NCBI GenBank assembly: GCA_024653325.1
Contig: JANLFX010000024.1
Span: 1 to 37,146, forward strand
Direction of reading: 5' to 3'
DNA: 37,146 nt
From: Anaerolineae bacterium
GTDB lineage: Bacteria > Chloroflexota > Anaerolineae > JACIWR01
The notes beneath the pieces are model-generated. The model did not search any database. It was not told the DNA's origin and saw only the letters and a list, made by a program, of their open reading frames with translations. The position numbers were made by a program, and so were the translations under genes. Of the stretch, positions 31,320-37,146 are shown one piece after another (positions within the stretch are counted from its first letter, which is position 1; each line of letters begins with the position of its first letter).

Positions 31320-34314
31320 CCTCTACCTCGATCTTGTCCAATCCAACAGTGGTTATCACCTCGTGGATGGTGCGGAACTGGTCGCCTTGTACCTCCAGAC
31401 CATCGGGGAAGCGGGCGGTCAGGATGGTGGTAGCCACGAACTTGACCGCCTCCTGGGCCAGGGCATCGGTGACCTGTTTGAGCCGCCGGTAAAGTTCCCA
31501 GCGCAGCGCGGCACGGCTGGAGAGGTACTGATCGTCACCGAACTCGGCGTTGTAGGTCTGCTCGATGTGGAAGTCACCCTTGCCCAACTGGGGGATGACC
31601 AGTCCCAGGGTGCGCATGTTGCGGGCACCGGATAGACCATCGCCGCGCAAGATGATGCGCAGCATGGAAAGGTGCGTCACTCCCCGGTCATAGCAGCGAT
31701 CGAGTAACTGTTGGAAGGCCTGCTGGGGCACGCCCTCGCCGCGCAAAGGCTCCGGAGGCGGGGGTGGGATTCCCTCCCCACAGGTACACCGGCTGACCGG
31801 CTGACCACAGATGGGACAGGTTTGTTCGGGTTCTTCTGGCGGCGGTTTGACCTTGCCTTTGATGGGCAGGTTCAGCCGGGCGGCCTCCTCGGGCAGGTAG
31901 AGATGGACATCGTCGCTGATCTGGATCGCCGGCGGGGGTGAGTCGGCATCGTAGCCTATCTGGGCTGCCGCCTCATAGTAAACCCACAAGCTACCCTTAA
32001 CGCCGTTGAGGATCGTCTTTTTGAGCTGATTGAGGTCCAGCAAGATGGGCAGTCCCAGCCGGCGGGCGAAGGCCTGGCGCAGTTCTTCCGTGGTCATGCT
32101 CGTCTGGTTGGTATCCCAGGCCTTGGATTTGACGTAAGCCGCGGCCAGGGTGGAGTCGTTGCCGGTCAGCACTTTGTTCTGCTGGCTCAGCGCCCGCAAT
32201 ACCACCGCCGATTGATCCTGTTCCACCTCACCCTGATCCTGAGCGGGCAGCATCTCGTGGATCAGGTTGCTGTCGCGCTGGGGGGCGGTAGCGCTGGGAA
32301 AGTAGAGGTGGCGATAGACGCGGGTGATGGCCACGCGCACGTCCAGCTCGGCGGCTTCGCCCATCTTTTTCAGTTTGGTGCGCTGCTCGGCAGTAAATTC
32401 ACCCATACGCTGCGCGTCGCCGGTGATGCGGGCGATGGCCAGGTAGCGTTGCGCCGTCTGCACCATCTCGTCCACCCGCTCCTTATCGGCGACCAGGAAG
32501 ACCAGATTATTGCGGAAACGGCGGTATCCTTCCAGGCTGCCGGCGTAATCGGCGATCTTGCGCGCCAGTTCTGGCGGGGCGGGGTCGGCGGCCGTCACCG
32601 CGGCAGCGTCATAGTGCAGGATAACCAGTTTAGGCAGGCCGGCGTCGTCGTCCACATCGCTCGCCTCCTGGGGAAAGTAGACGCTCTTGAACGTGCCACT
32701 TTTCCACACCTGCCGGATGCGGCTATCCAGCTCGGATTTAGCCCTGGTGCGGCCCACCATGCCCATCTCGTCGGTGATGATTTTATTCAGTGAGGGCTCG
32801 GTCTTGAAGCGGTAGCGGTGGCCATCCCACTCAAAGAACCAGCCCGTGTCGTAAAGGCGTTCAGCGGCCTTGTGCGCCAACAGCGGGTCGTCGCCTGGCA
32901 CCAGCGCCGCCAGCAGCAGGTCAGCCGGATCCACCCCAGAGGCAATGCCCTGGGTCAGGCTATGCAGGAAGACCGCCGTGGCTATGCGGCGGGTGTAAGG
33001 CGGTTTGCCGGTATCCAGCCAGGGCTGGTCCAGGACCTGGGCATGGGCCGGTGATCCGGCCTTAGGGCTGGCGATGTCGGCCTCGATGACCTGTTTGAAG
33101 GCCGGGCGCTCCAGGCGACTGGTCAGGTCCGCGACGATGTCTGGCACGGTCAGATCCACGTGATGGGGGTGGATCAGCCAGGCATCGGCGGGACGCCGTT
33201 CCCACAGGCGGCGCACGACCAGGGCCAGCAGGCGCAGCGCCCCGCGCGTTTTCTGGAAATTGGGGATGGTAGAGACTTTGCGGTTGAGGGTGTTGAGCAG
33301 TTCCGGATGGAAGGGGTAGTCGGCAGCGATTTCCTGAGCGTAATCGGCGCTCAGCGCGCGTTGGGGAAGAGCCACGTTTCGCTCGGCCCACTGTCTGTAG
33401 GCCTCGGCATAGATGCGACTGGCCTCTTGAGCCGCTTCCTCGTCAATGTGGGCGAAGAGGCGGTGACAGACAATGGCCGCAATCTCCGTTTCGCCGGTGG
33501 GGGTGATCACCCGCTCCTGCCGGGCTGAGATGCGATGAGCGTCGGCAAGCGCCCGGCCCAGCTCTTCCGTTTCCTGAGCGAAAGCATCGCCAGAGGTGGC
33601 GAGAGTGTATACCACCACCAGTCGTTCCCGGCTACCGGCCAGTTCCAGCAGAGACATCAGGAAAGCCACCGTCTGCTCGGCCAGGGAACTCTCTCCGATC
33701 ACCGCTTTGGCGGCCACCAGGTGGCGGGCGATCTCGTCCAGCAGGATCAGCGTTGGTTCGTCGCCGATGAGCCGCTCGAGGGTAGCCGTGCCCGGTGCGA
33801 CCCGTGCCTGGTCGCTGGCGACCAGCACATCATAGCGGCCCAGTTGATAGGCAAGTTCCCCCCACAGGGTGTAGGTGGTCGTGCCATCGTCATGGGTGAG
33901 GCCGTTAATCGGGTCCAGTTCGTGGCCGACGACGCCGGCCACGCGTACCTGGCCGGGTTGGGGCAGCAGGGTCGGGTCCACCATACCCCGTACCATCACC
34001 GGCGTGGCCTCACCCCTGGCGGCGTGATAGAGGGCAATCAGGTTATGGGTCTTGCCGCCGCCGAAGGCCGTCTCCAGGCGAATGACGGCGTTATTGGCCG
34101 GCTTCGCCCCCGTCAGCCGTCCCAGGGCTTCGTCAAGCAAAAGCTTCAGCCCGTCGGTAGGGTAAGTGTTGTCAAAGAAGCGGGGCGGGTCCTGGTAAAC
34201 CTTCTCGGCAATCCCATCTATCACGTCCTTGAGGCGGGCGGCAAAGATCTCCTCCTTGAGTTCACCCGACAAGACTTCGGGCCGAGGTGTGCAGGTCTCA
34301 AAGACTGGACGCAT
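31306..34314 (-). CDS. DUF499 AAA-type ATPase of the defence locus
   Basis: 1002 residues. The start FETCTPRPEVLSGEL is the typical DUF499 beginning. Walker A is ETAFGGGKTHNL (about 81-92) and Walker B is LILLDEIARHL (about 199). A region of alpha-helical repeats follows, then a zinc-binding insert (CPICGQPVSRCTCG, about 833) and a C-terminal substrate-like domain. It is a large P-loop ATPase that may control access of methylase or helicase to invading DNA. GAGAGG lies before the ATG. It is the first gene after the island's promoter and its last residues come from a repeat. DUF499 next to DUF1156 and a PLD/SNF2 helicase is the Hma-type set. Confidence 0.9.
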   Translation of the reverse strand: MRPVFETCTPRPEVLSGELKEEIFAARLKDVIDGIAEKVYQDPPRFFDNTYPTDGLKLLLDEALGRLTGAKPANNAVIRLETAFGGGKTHNLIALYHAARGEATPVMVRGMVDPTLLPQPGQVRVAGVVGHELDPINGLTHDDGTTTYTLWGELAYQLGRYDVLVASDQARVAPGTATLERLIGDEPTLILLDEIARHLVAAKAVIGESSLAEQTVAFLMSLLELAGSRERLVVVYTLATSGDAFAQETEELGRALADAHRISARQERVITPTGETEIAAIVCHRLFAHIDEEAAQEASRIYAEAYRQWAERNVALPQRALSADYAQEIAADYPFHPELLNTLNRKVSTIPNFQKTRGALRLLALVVRRLWERRPADAWLIHPHHVDLTVPDIVADLTSRLERPAFKQVIEADIASPKAGSPAHAQVLDQPWLDTGKPPYTRRIATAVFLHSLTQGIASGVDPADLLLAALVPGDDPLLAHKAAERLYDTGWFFEWDGHRYRFKTEPSLNKIITDEMGMVGRTRAKSELDSRIRQVWKSGTFKSVYFPQEASDVDDDAGLPKLVILHYDAAAVTAADPAPPELARKIADYAGSLEGYRRFRNNLVFLVADKERVDEMVQTAQRYLAIARITGDAQRMGEFTAEQRTKLKKMGEAAELDVRVAITRVYRHLYFPSATAPQRDSNLIHEMLPAQDQGEVEQDQSAVVLRALSQQNKVLTGNDSTLAAAYVKSKAWDTNQTSMTTEELRQAFARRLGLPILLDLNQLKKTILNGVKGSLWVYYEAAAQIGYDADSPPPAIQISDDVHLYLPEEAARLNLPIKGKVKPPPEEPEQTCPICGQPVSRCTCGEGIPPPPPEPLRGEGVPQQAFQQLLDRCYDRGVTHLSMLRIILRGDGLSGARNMRTLGLVIPQLGKGDFHIEQTYNAEFGDDQYLSSRAALRWELYRRLKQVTDALAQEAVKFVATTILTARFPDGLEVQGDQFRTIHEVITTVGLDKIEVEAEPC

Positions 34315-34413
34315 GATGCCCTCTCTGAGACTTTTCTGTTGTGGTGGCGGCTGGATCGAGATACAGCCTGGACAAAATCGCAGCGGCAGCGGCGGTGTGT
34401 CCAGATAGTTACA

Positions 34414-34442
34414 AGTATAGCACGATTGCCAGTGTTATGCAA
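34414..34442 (-). promoter_or_regulatory. Promoter of the defence island
   Basis: On the minus strand TTGCAT (34437-34442), 17 bp, TATACT (34414-34419). Transcription should begin near 34407 and give a leader of about 90 nt to the DUF499 ATG at 34314. No other comparably good site was noted for the ATPase, so the downstream genes are likely read from here. The rest of 34315-34476 shows nothing recognisable. Confidence 0.65.
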
Positions 34443-34476
34443 ACAATGATGGCCGCGGGATACCGCAATAAGTGTT

Positions 34477-34568
34477 CGTAGTGACGGCTTCAGCCGTCCA
34501 GGAGAGCGAAAGGCGGCTAAAGCCGCTACTACGAACCCCCGAAAGGCGGCTAAAGCCGCTACTACGAA
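34477..34568. repeat. REP cluster between the island and comEC
   Basis: One full unit (CGTAGTGACGGCTTCAGCCG to AAAGCCGCTACTACGAAC) is followed by a half unit (GGCGGCTAAAGCCGCTACTACG). It has the same layout as the array at 24082, with GGC/GCC instead of GAC/GTC stems. Confidence 0.88.
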
Positions 34569-34572
34569 CCAA

Positions 34573-34601
34573 TTCACTTTTGGACAAAACTGTGGTAAAA
34601 T
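34573..34601 (+). promoter_or_regulatory. Possible promoter of the comEC gene
   Basis: TTCACT (34573-34578), 17 bp, TAAAAT (34596-34601), about 80 bp before the gene and directly after the REP cluster. Confidence 0.45.
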
Positions 34602-34682
34602 TTGAACGCAACTATTTTCAGTGATGGGACAGGGTGACAGGCTTCAATTGCAGTTGCACGAGCATGTAGAAAGACGTGAAAG

Positions 34683-37049
34683 ATGACCCTCGTTTATCTG
34701 GGCATTGCCTGGATGGCGGGCATTGTCCTCGCCGCGTGGCTCACTCCCCCGCCCGGTTTGCTCGGCTTAGCCATGATCATCCCCCTGGTGGGATTTTTAT
34801 TGTGGCGGGAAGACCGCCGCGCCCGGCTGCTGAGCATCTACGGCCTGGCTCTGCTTTTGGGCGCGGGGCGCTATCTCCTGGCACAGCCTCACTTCGACGA
34901 CCGTGCTCTGGCCACTTACAATGACCAGGGCTGGGTCACGCTCACCGGCATTGTGGCGGCCGAGCCTGATGTGCGCGCCACCTATACCAACCTCCGCGTG
35001 CAGGCCGAAACCCTGGTCCTCGAGGATAAATCGCAGCATCCGGTGCGCGGCCTGGCCCTGGTGCGCGTCCCCTGCTATCCCGAGTACCGCTACGGTGATC
35101 GGTTGGAGGTTCGTGGTCTATTGGAGACTCCGCCCGTTTTCACCGACTTTTCCTACAAAGACTACCTGGCTCGTCAGGGAGTGTATTCCCTGGTGCGCCG
35201 CCCGCAGATCACACTGCTGGAACGCGGACGGGGCAATCCCTTCTGGGCCACGCTTTACGCCTTCAAACGCCGCGCACAGGACACTATCACCCGCATCCTG
35301 CCCGATCCCCAGGCCGCGCTACTGACCGGTATCCTGTTGGGTGTAGAGAGTGGCATCCCCGCCGATTTGATGGACGCCTTCTCGTCCACGGGCACGACGC
35401 ATATCATCGCCATCTCAGGGTTCAACATCAGCATCATCGCCGGGCTGTTCACCGCACTGAGTTCACGGCTGTTCGGTGGGCGGCGGGCGACGCCTTTTGC
35501 CGTGGGCGGCATCATGCTCTACACTCTGCTCGTCGGTGCGTCGGCAGCGGTGGTGCGCGCGGCCATTATGGGCGCGCTGACCATGATCGCTCTGCACTAC
35601 GGCCGCCAGGCCGATGCTCTTACCTCGCTGTTCGCCGCCGGTATCCTGATGACCGCCATCAATCCGCACGCCCTGTGGGACGTGGGTTTCCAGCTCTCTT
35701 TTGCAGCTACGGCCGGACTTATCCTTTTCACCGCTCCCCTGGAACGCCAGGCTACACGGCTGCTGACTGCGCTCTTTCACGAGGAGACGGCCCAACGCCT
35801 CGTGGGGATGATCAACGAGGCCCTCATCGTCACCTTGGCTGCCCAGATCACCACCCTGCCCATCATCCTCTACAGCTTTCGACAGCTCTCGCTCGTCACC
35901 CTGCTTACCAATTTCCTGATCCTGCCCGCCCAACCTGGGGTGATGCTCTGGGGCGGGATGGCTGCTCTGACCGGTCTGGTGTGGCTGCCGGCCGGACAGG
36001 TGCTGGCCTGGGTGGCCTGGCTGTTTCTGACCTACACCATCCGTGCGGTGGAACTCACCGCCCGCCTGCCATACGCCGCGGTCAGCCTGGGGCAGATGAG
36101 TTCCCTGCCAGTGTGGGTTTATTATGGATTGCTGCTGGGAGGATACGTGGTGAGCCGTATGGACTCCGCACAAAGGCAATCGCTGTGGCAACGCCTGAGC
36201 CATCGCCTGTCGATGAAAGCCCTGATCGCCGGGTTGGCGTTGGCGGTGATCCTCATTTGGATTGCGGCAAGCAGCCTGCCCGACGGTAAATTGCACGTGG
36301 TCTTCTTCGATGTAGGCCAGGGCGACGCCATCTTCATCCAGACACCCCAAGGACGCCAGGTGTTGATTGACGGCGGACCCGATCCGACGACGCTCACCGC
36401 TGCGCTGGGGCGGCGGCTGCCCTTCTGGGACCGCAGCCTCGACCTGGTGATCCTGACCCATCCTGACACCGACCATCTGACCGGCCTCATCCCCGTGCTG
36501 GAACGTTACCACGTGGGCCGCGCGCTCGACCCCGCGTATCCAGCCACTTCCGAGACCTATGCCCGCTGGCTGGAGCTCATCGCCGAGAAGCGTATCCCCG
36601 CCCTGGTAGCTCGTAGCGGCCTGCGCGTTGAGCTGGAACCTGGCCTGGTCTGTGAGGTGTTGCATCCGACCAGCGATCCCGACCCCGAGGACAAGGCCAA
36701 CAACGCCTCGGCTGTCACCCGCTGGACGTGGGGGCAGGTCACTTTCCTCCTGCCGGGCGACATTGAGCAAGAAGTGGAAGCCGCCCTGGTGGATTCCGGC
36801 CAGCCGCTGGAGGCCACGGTGCTCAAAGCACCTCACCACGGCAGCGATACCTCGTCCAGCGCGGCTTTCTTGCAGGCGGTGAATCCGCAACTGGTGGTCA
36901 TCTCCGTGGGAGCGGATAATCGCTTTGGGCATCCGTCGCCAGAGGTACTGGAACGACTGGCCGGGTGGACGGTGCTGCGCACCGACGAGCGAGGCACCAT
37001 CGAGATTGTCACCGATGGGACGCGCCTCTGGGTGCGGACGGAGCATTGA
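34683..37049 (+). CDS. comEC: ComEC/Rec2 DNA-uptake channel protein
   Basis: 788 residues in the full three-part layout. The N-terminal helices and OB-like DUF4131 region come first (about 30-180, with FSYKDYLARQGVYSLV). The Competence membrane domain follows (about 205-480: ISGFNISIIAGL, AAVVRAAIMGAL, LWDVGFQLSFAATAGLI). A metallo-beta-lactamase domain ends the protein (about 535-788: FDVGQGDAIFIQTP, THPDTDHLTGL, LPGDIEQE, HHGSDTSS). It should pass one DNA strand across the membrane and degrade the other. The ribosome site before this ATG is weak (GAAAG). It faces away from the defence island and is probably native chromosome flanking it. Confidence 0.95.
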   Translation: MTLVYLGIAWMAGIVLAAWLTPPPGLLGLAMIIPLVGFLLWREDRRARLLSIYGLALLLGAGRYLLAQPHFDDRALATYNDQGWVTLTGIVAAEPDVRATYTNLRVQAETLVLEDKSQHPVRGLALVRVPCYPEYRYGDRLEVRGLLETPPVFTDFSYKDYLARQGVYSLVRRPQITLLERGRGNPFWATLYAFKRRAQDTITRILPDPQAALLTGILLGVESGIPADLMDAFSSTGTTHIIAISGFNISIIAGLFTALSSRLFGGRRATPFAVGGIMLYTLLVGASAAVVRAAIMGALTMIALHYGRQADALTSLFAAGILMTAINPHALWDVGFQLSFAATAGLILFTAPLERQATRLLTALFHEETAQRLVGMINEALIVTLAAQITTLPIILYSFRQLSLVTLLTNFLILPAQPGVMLWGGMAALTGLVWLPAGQVLAWVAWLFLTYTIRAVELTARLPYAAVSLGQMSSLPVWVYYGLLLGGYVVSRMDSAQRQSLWQRLSHRLSMKALIAGLALAVILIWIAASSLPDGKLHVVFFDVGQGDAIFIQTPQGRQVLIDGGPDPTTLTAALGRRLPFWDRSLDLVILTHPDTDHLTGLIPVLERYHVGRALDPAYPATSETYARWLELIAEKRIPALVARSGLRVELEPGLVCEVLHPTSDPDPEDKANNASAVTRWTWGQVTFLLPGDIEQEVEAALVDSGQPLEATVLKAPHHGSDTSSSAAFLQAVNPQLVVISVGADNRFGHPSPEVLERLAGWTVLRTDERGTIEIVTDGTRLWVRTEH

Positions 37050-37110
37050 CAAGGTAGTTGTTTACCGCAGAACTGGTTTCGCAGTAAGTAGTTGGACATT
37101 GGCGTTTTTC

Positions 37111-37146
37111 TTCGTAGTGACGGCTTCAGCCGTCCAAGAGGGCGAA
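37111..37146. repeat. REP half-unit at the window end
   Basis: CGTAGTGACGGCTTCAGCCG and following bases match 34477-34510 except for two bases. It continues beyond the window and lies 3' of comEC. Confidence 0.8.

Noticed and set aside
20391-34314. BREX or DISARM system
   Set aside because: No PglZ, BrxC/BrxL, DrmA (DUF1998) or DrmB-like gene is seen. The DUF499-DUF1156-helicase set fits Hma better.
35463-37052. 529-codon open frame on the minus strand
   Set aside because: It is antisense to comEC, whose three domains are unambiguous; its composition (rich in Gln, Gly, His) is that of a shadow frame.

Overview
The window looks like a chromosomal segment of a Chloroflexota bacterium, probably Anaerolineae-like. 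This is inferred from several traits: high GC, surface proteins with long Thr/Pro linkers (PTPTSTPT), a Ser/Thr kinase with an extracellular part, a DnaD-like protein beginning MKGFPGFP next to a DnaC-like loader, an integron-type integrase relic, and many REP-like palindromes. No rRNA, tRNA or CRISPR array was seen.

Left part (1-14.4 kb): two broken genes come first. One is a TIGR04076-like small gene with an in-frame amber codon. The other is an integron-type integrase that has lost its core-binding domain. A minus-strand housekeeping stretch follows: PrsW-like protease with a coupled phosphoesterase, an MFS transporter, class V aminotransferase plus DUF72, a membrane metallophosphoesterase lacking its GNHD box, DnaE, an NTF2-like protein with a membrane-anchored glycosidase-fold protein, and a TP-linker membrane protein.

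Middle (14.4-20.4 kb, plus strand): a PknB-type kinase is expressed from a good sigma-70 promoter, with a MITE lying in its leader. A PQQ-propeller lipoprotein, a DnaD-like protein and an unusual protein with two tandem DnaC/DnaI-type AAA+ domains follow. Behind them is an N-terminal fragment of a second tyrosine recombinase, which stops exactly where the next region begins.

Accessory island (20.4-34.4 kb, all genes on minus): read in transcription order, it holds a DUF499 ATPase, an ASCH-domain protein, a small protein with an AbiEii-like nucleotidyltransferase, a zinc-ribbon protein, a DUF1156 DNA methylase, an orphan Phd-type antitoxin, a REP-associated (RAYT) transposase with its REP array, and a PLD+SNF2 helicase. 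A strong promoter (34414-34442) heads it. Helicase, methylase and ATPase together match the core of the Hma-type defence candidate. The ASCH and zinc-ribbon genes are closely packed with the core and may be additional components.

The island is saturated with small repeats. Six palindromic elements sit inside the methylase gene and two inside the ASCH gene, all without breaking the reading frame. The window has three copies of a ~160 bp MITE, each flanked by a 3-bp TNA duplication, and two of them are in the island. The ASCH gene's 3' end is duplicated on the far side of the nucleotidyltransferase cassette. After the island, a ComEC/Rec2 DNA-uptake gene runs to the window end. All assignments come from reading motifs and sequence; no database search was run.
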